NCBI RefSeq assembly: GCF_004118975.1
Contig: NZ_CP035376.1
Location: 930,001-994,000, forward strand
DNA: 64,000 nt
Direction: 5' to 3'
Origin: Luteimonas sp. YGD11-2
Lineage (GTDB): Bacteria > Pseudomonadota > Gammaproteobacteria > Xanthomonadales > Xanthomonadaceae
The notes under the pieces: model-generated
What the model saw: only the letters and a program-made list of their open reading frames with translations
What the model was told of the DNA's origin: nothing
Databases searched by the model: none
Part shown: positions 1-10,557 of the stretch, piece after piece
Position numbering within the stretch: position 1 is the stretch's first letter
Layout: every line of letters starts with the position of its first letter
Position numbers and translations under genes: made by a program

Positions 1-107
1 GGCGCACGGCGCGGCGGGCGATAGGCGCGGCCGCGGCGGTTGCGGACACTCTGCATACCGGCGCGGGCGCGCCGGCAGGAAGCCACCCACATACGGAAGG
101 AATCGCC

Positions 108-455
108 ATGAACATGTTCACCAGGACCCTGTGCACGTCACTGCTTTCGCTGTTGCTGGCCGGCGCCGCCTGGGCCAGCGAGAAGGTCAATATCAACACC
201 GCCGACGCCGCCACGCTCGACCGCGTGCTGGTCAACGTGGGCCCGGCCAAGGCCGAGGCCATCGTCGAGCACCGCAAGGCCAACGGCGCCTTCCGCAGCG
301 TCGAGCAGCTCGCCCTCGTCAAGGGCATCGGCCTGCGTACCGTGGAGCTCAACCGCGATCGCATCGAGCTCGGCGCGGCGCCTGCGCGCCGTCCGGCCGA
401 GCGTCCCGCGGCCGCCGCCACCACCGCGACCGCAACCGCGCGTCCGCAGCGCTGA
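108..455 (+). CDS. ComEA-like helix-hairpin-helix protein, exported
   Basis: This is a 115-residue protein with an N-terminal signal peptide (residues 1-23, ending Ala-Trp-Ala) followed by the tandem helix-hairpin-helix fold of the ComEA family. The start of the fold, VNINTADAATL, and the later LALVKGIGLRTVE are typical. In competence systems such proteins bind double-stranded DNA in the periplasm. Here it stands alone with no competence genes nearby, so a role in DNA uptake is only inferred. The tail after residue 85 is low-complexity Pro/Ala/Thr/Arg. The start is supported by a GGAAGGAA ribosome-binding site a few bases upstream of ATG 108. The 107 bases before it hold only this leader region. 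Confidence 0.85.
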   Translation: MNMFTRTLCTSLLSLLLAGAAWASEKVNINTADAATLDRVLVNVGPAKAEAIVEHRKANGAFRSVEQLALVKGIGLRTVELNRDRIELGAAPARRPAERPAAAATTATATARPQR

Positions 456-551
456 AGAGGCACCTGGGGGCCGCACACGGACGCGCGGCCGCCAGTCGGG
501 AGCAGGACCGCTCCGGGAGTCCGGCACGGAGGCCGGAATGACAGGGATGTT

Positions 552-587
552 CGCCGTCCCCCCGTGCAGGACGCACGGGGGGCGGCG
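552..587. terminator. GC-rich hairpin between comEA-like and hutD-like genes
   Basis: Two arms at 552-567 and 573-587 pair through CCCCCCGTGC and GCACGGGGGG and then CGCCG with CGGCG, with one bulged T and a 5-base loop. No T-run follows, so intrinsic termination is uncertain. It is the only notable structure in the 182-base gap. Confidence 0.4.
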
Positions 588-637
588 TCCGCTGGTGAGA
601 GGCGTGTCGGCGCCGGGCCGCCCGCTACACTGCGCCG

Positions 638-1249
638 ATGGACGCTTCCGCCGGAAGCCGGGTGATCCCGGCCAACGATTACCTCCGCAGCCGCTGGCGC
701 AACGGGCGCGGATGGACCCGCGAGATCTGCGCATCCGACGCGCACGACGGCGGATGGGACTGGCGGCTGTCGATCGCCGACATCGAACAGGCCGGCCCGT
801 ATTCGGCATTCCCCGGCGCCATGCGCGAACAGGTGCTGCTGCGGGGCGAGGGGCTGCAGCTGGAATTTGCCGATGGCCGACGCGGGGACCTGCAGCCGCC
901 CTACGGGCGCCTCCGCTTCGACGGCGACCCGCCGCCCCGGGCCGCGCCGGACGGCCGGGTCGAGGTGTTCAACCTGATCTGGCGCCCACAGGCGGTGGAC
1001 GTCGATCTCTGGCACCGGCCACTGGTCGGGCCGATGCTGTTCTTCGCCGATCCCGGCACGCGCTGGGCACTGCATCTGCTGGCCGGGCAGGCGCGCTTCG
1101 AAGGCGCACTGTTGCCGCCGCTGGCGCAGGGCGATACCGCGGTGCTCGATGAACCGGTGCGCCGGCGTTTCCTGCTCGATGGCGGCGGGGAACTGCTGGC
1201 CATCCGCATCCGCCCACGCGGCGCCGTTGCCGACGGGCCAACCGACTGA
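638..1249 (+). CDS. HutD/Ves family protein
   Basis: This 203-residue protein has the hallmarks of the HutD/Ves cupin-like family: the early segment WRNGRGWTREIC, then DWRLSIADIEQAGPYSAFPG, and a beta-rich remainder. HutD proteins are linked to histidine utilisation, and Ves is a cold- and stress-linked homologue in E. coli. The biochemical role of the family is not settled, although a regulatory or ligand-sensing function has been proposed. No hut genes lie nearby. The gene converges on the TonB receptor across a shared hairpin. No clear Shine-Dalgarno precedes ATG 638, but the first family-conserved residues follow at once, so the start is reasonable. Confidence 0.82.
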   Translation: MDASAGSRVIPANDYLRSRWRNGRGWTREICASDAHDGGWDWRLSIADIEQAGPYSAFPGAMREQVLLRGEGLQLEFADGRRGDLQPPYGRLRFDGDPPPRAAPDGRVEVFNLIWRPQAVDVDLWHRPLVGPMLFFADPGTRWALHLLAGQARFEGALLPPLAQGDTAVLDEPVRRRFLLDGGGELLAIRIRPRGAVADGPTD

Positions 1250-1255
1250 CGTCGG

Positions 1256-1286
1256 CCGACGGATGCGCCGCGTGCGTATCCGTCGG
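1256..1286. terminator. Bidirectional terminator-like hairpin
   Basis: A perfect 9-bp stem, CCGACGGAT (1256-1264) with ATCCGTCGG (1278-1286), lies between two convergent genes ending at 1249 and 1301. There is no T-run on either side, so its strength is uncertain. Confidence 0.5.
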
Positions 1287-1300
1287 GCCGCAGCACTGGT

Positions 1301-3718
1301 TCAGAAGCGGTAGCTGGCCGATAGCCAGAGGTTGCGCCGCTGGTCCTTGACCAGGTAGTCGTCGACGCAGACATAGCTGTCGCGGGTATCGGCCAGCGTG
1401 CAGGTCTGCTCGATGAAGTCCTTGTCGAACAGGTTGTTGATGCGCGCGTTGAGCCGGAACGCATCGGTGATGCGCCAGGACGCGCCGAGGTGGAACACGG
1501 TGTAGTCGCTGTACCAGCGCTCCTGCCCGGCGACGGCGTCGTAGTCGCGGTAGCGGTCGTAGCGGCCCTCGCCGATCAGCGACAGCGTCAGTACGTCGGT
1601 CGGCGTCCATTCCAGCGTCGCGTTGGCGATGTGCTCGGCGGGGTTGCCGGTCACCGGGCGCCCCGCGTCGTCGCCGCTCTTCTGTTCCGAGCGGGTCCAG
1701 GTGTAGTTGCCGCGCAGCGCCAGGGTGTCGGTGAGCCCGGTGTGGGCGGCGAGTTCGACGCCGCGCGTTTCGGCGCGGTCGATATTCACCCGCTGGCTGA
1801 AGGTCGTATAGCCGAGCGCCGCCCAGCCCGGGCCGATGTCCACGCAGTAGCCGCCACCGGCCGGCGCGACCTCGCAGTTGGCGAAGTTGTCGCCGGTGGC
1901 GATCTTGTCCTTGAAGCGGTTGTAGAACGCGGTGGCATTGAAGCCCCAGCGGCCGCCGTCGTAATACGTTGCGAGTTCGATGTTGGTGCTGGTTTCCGGC
2001 TGCAGCGTCGGCGTGCCGACCATCGGGATGACGCCCTGGCCGCCGAAGCCGGTGATCCCGGCAAACAGGTAGTTCGGCTTGGGCGCCTTGTAGCCGGTGC
2101 TGATGCCGCCCTTGACCGTCCACGCCTGCGTGGCATCCCAGACCAGGTAGGCGCGCGGACTGACGTGGCTGCCGAAGATGTTGTGGTGGTCGTAGCGCAG
2201 GCCGAAGGTCGCGGTGAGGTCCTCGGTGAACGCCCAGTTGTCCTCGGCGAACAGCGCCCATTGGCGGTGCTTCTGACTTGTGCCGTCGCGGAAACCCGCA
2301 CCGTCCATGCCGAACACGCCGTCTTCCATGTCGGTGTCGTCGTACTGGCCGCCGACCGTGACCACATGGTCGCCCAGCGGCAGTTCCAGCATGGTGTCGA
2401 ACACCAGGCCCTCGAGTTCCAGCGTGCGCAGCTGCCGCGGCAGGAACGCCTGCAGGCGTGCGAGTTCCTCCGCGGTGAGCCCGCTGGATTCGATGCCGGC
2501 AAGGCCGGTGCCGTTGTTGCAGTAGGCGGCCTGCCCGCGGCGCGCGCAGACGTCGTTCCACAGATCCTGCAGCTCGCCGCGTTCGGCGACCGTCAGTGGC
2601 AGCGATCGGCCGAGGTTGCTGCTCTCGTGCCGGGTGATGCTGGTCGTGCTGGTACCGAACGACCAGCGGCCGACATGGCTCAGCGCGAGCTGGTCACGCT
2701 CATAGCGCTGGTAGGCGGTATAGCCGACGCGAGGCTGCACCACGCGCCGGGTCACGGTGCCGGTGCCACCGGGCGCGGGGATCACCGCGTTGCCGGTCCG
2801 CCACAGGCTTTCGAGGCCGTCGAGCGTGCCGGTCTGGCCGCTGGAGTTGTCGTACTTCAGCCGCGAGCGGTCGTAGTCGAGCATGATGTCGTGGTCGTCG
2901 TTCGGGGTGAACGCGAGGCGCACGCCGGCATTCCAGTTGGTCGCCGCCACCTGCTTGCCGCCACCACCGAAGCCGAGGGTGCGGTCCCACACCGTGCCGT
3001 CGGGCAGCGGCAGCGGATCCCAGTCGGGTGTCGACTCGTCACGGTCATACCAGCTGCCGCGCACCGCCAGGCCGAGCCGGTCGGCCACCAGCGGCCCACC
3101 GACGTAGAGATCGGTCCTGCGGGCATCGCCGAATTCGTTTTCCTGCTGGAAGGTGTGCGCCTGGGTCACCGCGCCATGCCAGACGGTGCCGACCTTGCGG
3201 GTGATGATGTTGACCACGCCGCCCATCGCATCGGAGCCGTACAGCGTCGACATCGGCCCGCGCACGACCTCGATGCGTTCGATCGCCTCCATCGGCGGCA
3301 CGAAGCTGAACTGCCCGCCGCCGAAGTTGTTGGGATAGAGGTCGCCGACATTGCTCTGCCGGCGGCCGTCGATCAGCACCAGCGTGTAGTCGGACCCGAG
3401 CCCGCGCATGCTGATGGTGGCCTCGCCGTTCTTGTCGGTGCTCTCCATGCCGACGTCGAGCCCCTCGATGTCGCGCAGCGCATCGACGAGATTGGCGTAG
3501 GGGCGACGGGCCAGTTCCTCGCGGGTGACCACGGTGATGCTCGCGGGGGCATCGGTGATCTTCTGTTCGAAGCCGGTGGCGGTCACCACGATAGTGTCGA
3601 AATCGCGGGTCTGCGGGCCCGGGTCGGCAAAGGCATGGCCGGCCAGGCCGAAGGTGAGGGCGACGGCCAGCAGATGGCGTCGAGGCGCGGTACGCCGGTA
3701 CGGGGTGACTGCGTGCAT
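1301..3718 (-). CDS. TonB-dependent outer-membrane receptor (CirA/IrgA/FepA-like)
   Basis: This is an 805-residue outer-membrane receptor. It has a signal peptide (about residues 1-30), a plug domain (about 35-160; FDTIVVTATGFEQ, then TITRKVG-type plug end) and a 22-strand-type barrel that ends in the aromatic residue Phe (LSASYRF). The plug text and the many aromatic turns fit the catecholate/iron receptor group (COG4771), so the ligand is probably a ferric siderophore, though the sequence does not fix which one. The frame is open much further upstream; I place the start at ATG 3718 because the signal peptide begins there. A Fur-like box lies about 100 bases upstream, so iron repression is likely. 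The receptor gene stands alone with no transporter genes attached. Confidence 0.88.
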   Translation of the reverse strand: MHAVTPYRRTAPRRHLLAVALTFGLAGHAFADPGPQTRDFDTIVVTATGFEQKITDAPASITVVTREELARRPYANLVDALRDIEGLDVGMESTDKNGEATISMRGLGSDYTLVLIDGRRQSNVGDLYPNNFGGGQFSFVPPMEAIERIEVVRGPMSTLYGSDAMGGVVNIITRKVGTVWHGAVTQAHTFQQENEFGDARRTDLYVGGPLVADRLGLAVRGSWYDRDESTPDWDPLPLPDGTVWDRTLGFGGGGKQVAATNWNAGVRLAFTPNDDHDIMLDYDRSRLKYDNSSGQTGTLDGLESLWRTGNAVIPAPGGTGTVTRRVVQPRVGYTAYQRYERDQLALSHVGRWSFGTSTTSITRHESSNLGRSLPLTVAERGELQDLWNDVCARRGQAAYCNNGTGLAGIESSGLTAEELARLQAFLPRQLRTLELEGLVFDTMLELPLGDHVVTVGGQYDDTDMEDGVFGMDGAGFRDGTSQKHRQWALFAEDNWAFTEDLTATFGLRYDHHNIFGSHVSPRAYLVWDATQAWTVKGGISTGYKAPKPNYLFAGITGFGGQGVIPMVGTPTLQPETSTNIELATYYDGGRWGFNATAFYNRFKDKIATGDNFANCEVAPAGGGYCVDIGPGWAALGYTTFSQRVNIDRAETRGVELAAHTGLTDTLALRGNYTWTRSEQKSGDDAGRPVTGNPAEHIANATLEWTPTDVLTLSLIGEGRYDRYRDYDAVAGQERWYSDYTVFHLGASWRITDAFRLNARINNLFDKDFIEQTCTLADTRDSYVCVDDYLVKDQRRNLWLSASYRF

Positions 3719-3820
3719 CCAGGGGCTCCGTGGGGTCGGTGCGTAGGGAATCCTGAAGCCGGGTCTGGCGGTGGCTGGACGGCATCGCAGGAGGCGGGCA
3801 TGACGCCCTTGGATGCGAAT

Positions 3821-3843
3821 TATAATGAGAACGATTCTTGATA
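3821..3843 (-). promoter_or_regulatory. Fur-like box upstream of TonB receptor
   Basis: The AT-rich stretch ATAATGAGAACGATTCTTGA resembles the Fur consensus with its repeated AATGA/ATTCT half-sites and stands out in a very GC-rich background. It lies 103 bases or more upstream of the receptor start. It immediately abuts the Rieske-gene terminator. The Fur assignment is inferred from the motif only. Confidence 0.6.
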
Positions 3844-3866
3844 AAAGATCCTGCGGGATCTTTTTT
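3843..3866 (-). terminator. Rho-independent terminator of the Rieske ferredoxin gene
   Basis: A 9-bp stem AAAAGATCC (3843-3851) with GGATCTTTT (3856-3864) and a TGCG loop is flanked by A and T runs. It lies 19 bases after the Rieske stop codon on the minus strand. It also abuts the Fur-like box, so the terminator ends where the next promoter begins. Confidence 0.7.
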
Positions 3867-3884
3867 GCAGCCGCGGTGCGGGTT

Positions 3885-4205
3885 TCAGCGGTCGTCGCGG
3901 GTCCAGACCCCGCCGTCGCGCACCTCGACCGGGAAGCGCACCACCGGCCCATAGGCTGGCGCGCACAGCGGGCGTCCATCGCGGATATCGAAGCGGGCGC
4001 CGTGCAGCGCGCACTCGATGCTGCCCTCGGCGGTATCGAAGTGGCCCGCGGAGAGCTCGAAGTCCTCATGGCTGCAGCGGTCTTCCAGCGCGTAATAAGT
4101 GCCGTCGAGGTTGAACACCAGGATCGGCGTATCGCCATCCCAGGCCACGCGGGTTTCCCCGGGCAGCAGTTCGGCGGTGGTGCACACGAAGGTCCAGTCG
4201 CTCAT
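3885..4205 (-). CDS. Rieske [2Fe-2S] ferredoxin
   Basis: This is a 106-residue single-domain Rieske ferredoxin of the non-haem oxygenase ferredoxin type. Both cluster-ligand pairs are present: C44-x-H46 (CSHEDF) and C65-x-x-H68 (CALHGARFD). It has no signal peptide, so it acts in the cytoplasm as an electron carrier. No oxygenase or reductase gene is adjacent. Instead it lies in the same direction downstream of the GNAT gene and the suf operon, which suggests a link to iron-sulfur cluster metabolism. That link is inference from position only. A strong terminator follows. Confidence 0.9.
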   Translation of the reverse strand: MSDWTFVCTTAELLPGETRVAWDGDTPILVFNLDGTYYALEDRCSHEDFELSAGHFDTAEGSIECALHGARFDIRDGRPLCAPAYGPVVRFPVEVRDGGVWTRDDR

Positions 4206-4246
4206 GCGGGCATTGTAGGGAGGCTGGCCCGCGGGGTCAGCCAGAG

Positions 4247-4283
4247 GGCCGCATCCGCCTGCGGGCTTCGCGGATGCCGCGGC
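4247..4283 (-). terminator. GC-rich hairpin after the GNAT gene
   Basis: GCATCCGC (4251-4258) pairs with GCGGATGC (4270-4277), with further pairing of the flanking G/C bases. It lies between the GNAT stop and the Rieske start on the minus strand. It lacks a T-run, so this is a weak or structural site. Confidence 0.4.
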
Positions 4284-4303
4284 CCGCCGGCACCGCGATG
4301 GCG

Positions 4304-4867
4304 TCAGGACACCCCCGCGTCCTCGGACACGGGCGGCAGCGGCTTCTCGAGCACCTCGAAGCGCAGGTCATCGCGCCGGGGGATGCCGAAGCGGGTGTCG
4401 CCATAGGGGAACGGCAGGTGTTCGCCGGTGCGGCGGTACCCGAGGCGCTCGTACCAGGCGATCAGCTCGGCGCGGACATCGATCACCGTCATCCGCATCC
4501 GCGCAAGGCCCCAGTCCTCGCGGGCGATGCGCTCGCATTCGTGCAGCACCGCGCGCCCGATACCGCCGCCCTGTCGCCGTGGATCCACCGCGAACATGCC
4601 GAAGTAACCGCTGCCGTCGACATCGGCCACGTGCGCGCAGGCGACCGGCCCCGCGGCGTCATCGGCAATGAGCACCCGGCTGCGCGGGCGTGCGATGTCG
4701 TCACGCAGCACAGCGGCGTCGATGCGCTCGCCATCGAGCAGGTCGGCTTCCGTGGTCCAGCCGGCGCGGCTGGCATCGCCACGGTAGGCCGAAGTCACCA
4801 GCGCCACCAGCGCAGGCACATCGGCTTGGCTGGCGACACGGAACCTCAGGGGCTGCAGGACAGGCAT
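4304..4867 (-). CDS. GNAT family N-acetyltransferase
   Basis: This is a 187-residue protein with one GNAT fold. Motif A, the acetyl-CoA pyrophosphate-binding loop, reads RRQGGGIGRAVL, preceded by the beta-4 strand GYFGMFAVDP. The late motif WYERLGYRRTGEHLPFPYGD is the usual C-terminal GNAT signature. The substrate cannot be told from sequence. I place the start at ATG 4867 because residues ahead of it are low-complexity and not GNAT-like; no clear ribosome-binding site marks it. It sits downstream of sufS in the same direction, separated by 225 bases with a weak hairpin at 5071-5087. Confidence 0.85.
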   Translation of the reverse strand: MPVLQPLRFRVASQADVPALVALVTSAYRGDASRAGWTTEADLLDGERIDAAVLRDDIARPRSRVLIADDAAGPVACAHVADVDGSGYFGMFAVDPRRQGGGIGRAVLHECERIAREDWGLARMRMTVIDVRAELIAWYERLGYRRTGEHLPFPYGDTRFGIPRRDDLRFEVLEKPLPPVSEDAGVS

Positions 4868-5092
4868 CGGCGTCGGCTTCGGAAAGGAGAGCGGGCTTTC
4901 TGCCCGAGACGGCCGGTTGTTGCAACCGGACGGGCGCCGGCGGGAGATGGGAACGCGGCTCGCAGCAGGATTCGCCACCAGCGCGGGAACGCGTTACGGC
5001 AGTAGCGTAGCTGCCAGCGGGAACTGGGGCTCAGTCCGGATAGCGGTACGGCTGTCGACGCATGTCGATACCCGGCCGTGGCCGGGTGGTTC

Positions 5093-6340
5093 TCAGCCCA
5101 GCAGCAGGCGCACCTTGCGCAGGGCGGCGATGAAGGCGTCGATCTCGGCGTGGGTGTTGTAGAACGCCGGCGACGCACGACAGGTGGCGGCGACCCCGTA
5201 GAACTGCAACAGCGGATGCGCGCAGTGCTGGCCCGACCGCACCGCCACGCCTTCGAGGTCGAGCAGGGTGGCGAGGTCGTGCGCATGCGCGCCTTCCACC
5301 AGGAACGACACCACCGCGGCCTTGTCCGGCGCGCGGCCGAGGATGCGCACGCCGGGTTCGGCGTCCAGTGCCGCGGTCAGGTACGCCAGCAGGTCGGCCT
5401 CGCGGGCCTCGATGTTGGCCATGCCGATGGCGTCGAGGTAGTCGACGGCCGCGGCCAGGCCGACGAAACCGGCGATGTTCGGGGTGCCGGCTTCGAAGCG
5501 GTGCGGCGGATCGTTGAACACGGTGCCGTCGAAGCTGACCTCGCGGATCATCTCGCCGCCGCCCAGGAACGGCGGCATCGCCTCGAGATGCTCGCGGCGC
5601 GCCCAAAGCGCGCCGGTGCCGGTCGGTCCGCACATCTTGTGACCGGTGAAGGTATAGAAGTCGCAGCCGATCGCCTGCACGTCGACCGGTCGGTGCGGCA
5701 CCGCCTGCGAACCGTCGACGACGGTGACGATGCCGCGCCGGCGTGCCTCGCGGCACAGCTCGCGCACCGGGTTCACCGTGCCCAGCAGGTTGGAGACATG
5801 GGCGATCGCGAACAACCTGACGTCCGGCGTCATCGCACGCACCAGCGCCTCGCGGTCGAGGGTGCCGTCCTCGAGGATCTCCGCCACGCGCACGGTCGCC
5901 CCGGTGCGTTCGGCCACCAGCTGCCAGGGCACGATGTTGGCGTGGTGTTCCATGCGCGACACCAGGATGGCGTCGCCCGCCTTCAGACGCGGCAGCGCCC
6001 AGGAGTAGGCGACCAGGTTGATCGCGAAGGTGGTGCCGCTGCACAGCACCAGCTCGTCCGCGCGCACGTTGAGGAAGCGTGCCAGCCGCTTGCGTGCACC
6101 CTCGTAGGCCTCGGTCGCCTCGCTGCCGAGCTGGTGCACGGCACGGCTGACATTGGCATTGAAGCGACGGTAGTAGCCATCGACCGCTTCGATCACCACA
6201 GCCGGCTTCTGCCCGGTGTTGGCATTGTCGAAGTAGACCAGCGGCTTGCCGTGCACCTGGCGTTCGAGCAGCGGGAAATCCGCGCGCACGCGCGCCCAGT
6301 CGATCGGCGATGCCGCCGTCTCGGGGGCAGTCGCGCTCAT
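5093..6340 (-). CDS. sufS: SufS group II cysteine desulfurase
   Basis: This 415-residue PLP-dependent cysteine desulfurase releases sulfur from L-cysteine as an enzyme persulfide for Fe-S cluster assembly. The PLP lysine lies in TFTGHKMCGP. The catalytic Cys373 sits in the type-II motif SGQHCAHPLL. The start at 6340 overlaps the sufD stop as ATGA, which indicates translational coupling. It is the last gene of the suf operon. No sufE, sufU or sufA gene follows in this window, so its sulfur-relay partner must be encoded elsewhere. Confidence 0.96.
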   Translation of the reverse strand: MSATAPETAASPIDWARVRADFPLLERQVHGKPLVYFDNANTGQKPAVVIEAVDGYYRRFNANVSRAVHQLGSEATEAYEGARKRLARFLNVRADELVLCSGTTFAINLVAYSWALPRLKAGDAILVSRMEHHANIVPWQLVAERTGATVRVAEILEDGTLDREALVRAMTPDVRLFAIAHVSNLLGTVNPVRELCREARRRGIVTVVDGSQAVPHRPVDVQAIGCDFYTFTGHKMCGPTGTGALWARREHLEAMPPFLGGGEMIREVSFDGTVFNDPPHRFEAGTPNIAGFVGLAAAVDYLDAIGMANIEAREADLLAYLTAALDAEPGVRILGRAPDKAAVVSFLVEGAHAHDLATLLDLEGVAVRSGQHCAHPLLQFYGVAATCRASPAFYNTHAEIDAFIAALRKVRLLLG

Positions 6341-7616
6341 CCGGAGACGATGCCGTCGAGCATGCGCGACAGCGCGTTCTCGAGGGTCTGGCGCAGCGGC
6401 CCGTCCATGGCCGCGAGCGGTTCGCGCACGAAGGCCGCGGTCAGCAACGCGCGTGCCTGGCGCTCCGGGATGCCGCGCGCGCGCAGGTAGAACAGCGCGT
6501 TGTCGTCGAGCTGCCCGACGGTCGCACCGTGCGCGGCCTGCACCTCGTCGGCGTGGATCACCAGCACCGGCTGGGTGTCGATCTCCGCATCGGCCGACAG
6601 CAGCAGGTTCTTGTTCGACAGCTGTGCATCGGTGCCGTCGGCGCCTTCGCGGATCAGGATGCCGCCGTGGAATACGACGCGGCCACGCGCGGTCGCGGCA
6701 CCACGCCACACCAGCTCGGCCGCGGTGTCACGTGCGACATGGTCGATGCCGAGGCGGGTGTCCACGTGGCGGCGCCCGGTGCCGAGCAGCACCCCATTGG
6801 CGGTCAACCGCGCGCGTTCGCCTTCCAGGCGCACGTTGAGCTCGTGCCGCGACAGCGCGCCGCCCAGTTCGACGTCGACGCGGCGGTACTCGGCGGCTTC
6901 CGCCAGCACCACGTCCGTGCGCAGGAACAGCGTCGCCCCGGTGGCGTCATCCTGCACGCGGGCGTGCTCCAGGCGCGCGCCATCGGCCACGTGCACATGC
7001 GCGAGGGCATTGGTGAGATGGCGGCCTTCGCCGACATGCAGGTGGTGCTCGACCACCGCAAGCGAGGCGCCCCGGCGCAGTTCGATCAGGTGGCGCAGGT
7101 GCCAGGCGAGGTCCTGGCTGGCGCTGCCATCCGCGTCCGACGGCGCGCCGACGAACACCAGCTGCAGCGGCACGTCGACCGCGGTGTCGGCCTCGACGCG
7201 CAGCAGCACGCCTTCCCCGGCAAGCGCGGCATTGAGCCGGGCGAACACTTCATCGGTGCGGTCGAAGCGGCGATGCAGGAAGCGCAGCACCTCGTCGCCA
7301 TCGGCCAGCGCATCGGACAGCGGGCGCAGCGAGACGCCCGCGGGCAGCCCGTCCAGCAAGGACAGCGCCGGCACATGCCGGCCATTGACGAACACCAGCC
7401 GCGGCGCGGGGATCGCGTCCAGCAGCGCGGGGTCGACCGGTGGCGGCTGTGCCGGGGCAACGCCGAAGCTGCGGCGCTCGAGCGCGCGCAGCGGGGTGTA
7501 CTTCCAGGCTTCGCTGCGCGGCCCCGGCAGCCCGTCGCGCAGGGCCTCGTCGAGGATCGAGCGGCGCGCGGGGTCGCCCTGGAAACCCGCGGCCAGCGAA
7601 TCGAGCAGCACGCTCA

Positions 7617-7617
<1 letters not shown>
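6337..7617 (-). CDS. sufD: Fe-S cluster assembly protein SufD
   Basis: This 426-residue SufD is part of the SufBC2D scaffold that assembles Fe-S clusters under iron limitation or oxidative stress. The family-typical N-terminal segment (SEAWKYTPLRAL, about 35-46) and the C-terminal beta-helix with the helical end (HGATVGQLDDNALFYLRARG) are both present. The start codon overlaps the sufC stop by one base (TGATG), and the stop overlaps the sufS start (ATGA), so sufC-D-S are tightly coupled. Confidence 0.95.
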
Positions 7618-8378
<761 letters not shown>

Positions 8379-8434
8379 GATGGGTTCCGTTGTTGTCTTC
8401 TGCGTCCCCGCACGGCGGGGAGTTGCGGCATCTC

Positions 8435-9910
<1,476 letters not shown>

Positions 9911-9923
9911 GGGCTGCCTACTG

Positions 9924-10391
9924 TCAGGTGTCCGCCAGACGCGCCTGGATGCGGCGCGTGGACGGCACGGGGGAAGGAGAAGGGGCGGAAACGTCGCCAT
10001 GCAGGCTGGCGAGGGTGAAGCCGCGCAGCGCATCGGCGACCACGTCGTTGATGCGGCGCCAGTTGGCGCGCAGCCCGCACTGGTGGGAGATGCCGCACTG
10101 GTTGTCGTCGAGGCTGCACTCGGTGATGGCCAGCGGGCCTTCCATCGCCTCGACGATCTCGATCAGGGTGATCGCCGTGGCCGGGCGCGCCAGCCGGTAG
10201 CCGCCGTTGACGCCGCGGAAGCCCTCGACGAGCCCCGCCTGTGCCAGCGGCTTGAGCACCTTGCTCACCGTCGGCGTCTCCAGGCCAGCCAGTTCGGCCA
10301 GCTCCGACGCGCTCAGTACCGCTTCCGAGCGCGCGGCAAGCGCGGTCAGCACGACGGTTGCGTAATCGGTGAGGCGGGTGACGCGGAGCAT
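9924..10391 (-). CDS. sufR: Rrf2-family Suf regulator (SufR/IscR-like)
   Basis: This 155-residue winged-helix protein of the Rrf2 family carries three cluster-ligand cysteines, C92, C99 and C105. The x6 spacing between the first two differs from the C-x5-C-x5-C of E. coli IscR. The helix-turn-helix lies at about 27-60 ([23 protein letters not shown]). It is the first gene of the suf operon, so it probably senses Fe-S status and represses the operon when clusters are plentiful. This fits the proteobacterial Suf regulator family. The C-terminal 25 residues are Pro/Ser-rich and probably disordered. The promoter dyad just upstream is its likely operator. Confidence 0.92.
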   Translation of the reverse strand: MLRVTRLTDYATVVLTALAARSEAVLSASELAELAGLETPTVSKVLKPLAQAGLVEGFRGVNGGYRLARPATAITLIEIVEAMEGPLAITECSLDDNQCGISHQCGLRANWRRINDVVADALRGFTLASLHGDVSAPSPSPVPSTRRIQARLADT

Positions 10392-10393
10392 GG

Positions 10394-10435
10394 CGGATCC
10401 ATGAAAGAGGACCGAAATTGTACTCTTTCGATCCG
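10394..10435 (-). promoter_or_regulatory. suf promoter with long dyad, probable SufR operator
   Basis: GAAAGAG (10403-10409) and CTCTTTC (10423-10429) form a 7-bp dyad with a 13-base spacer. It is extended outward by CGGATC (10394-10399) and GATCCG (10430-10435) with a 3-base offset on one side. Read on the minus strand, the spacer contains TACAAT (10417-10422), a good -10 box, so a protein bound here would cover the promoter. The dyad ends 3 bases before the sufR start codon. Confidence 0.6.
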
Positions 10436-10557
10436 CGTCGGCCAAACCCGCGGGTACGCGGGGTTCAGCAGCCGTGCAAGCGGGAGTTGGCCCGCCGGCT
10501 TCCGGAGCGCAGCGCGACGCGTGGCACAATGCCGCCTCTCCACGAACGCGCGACCCG

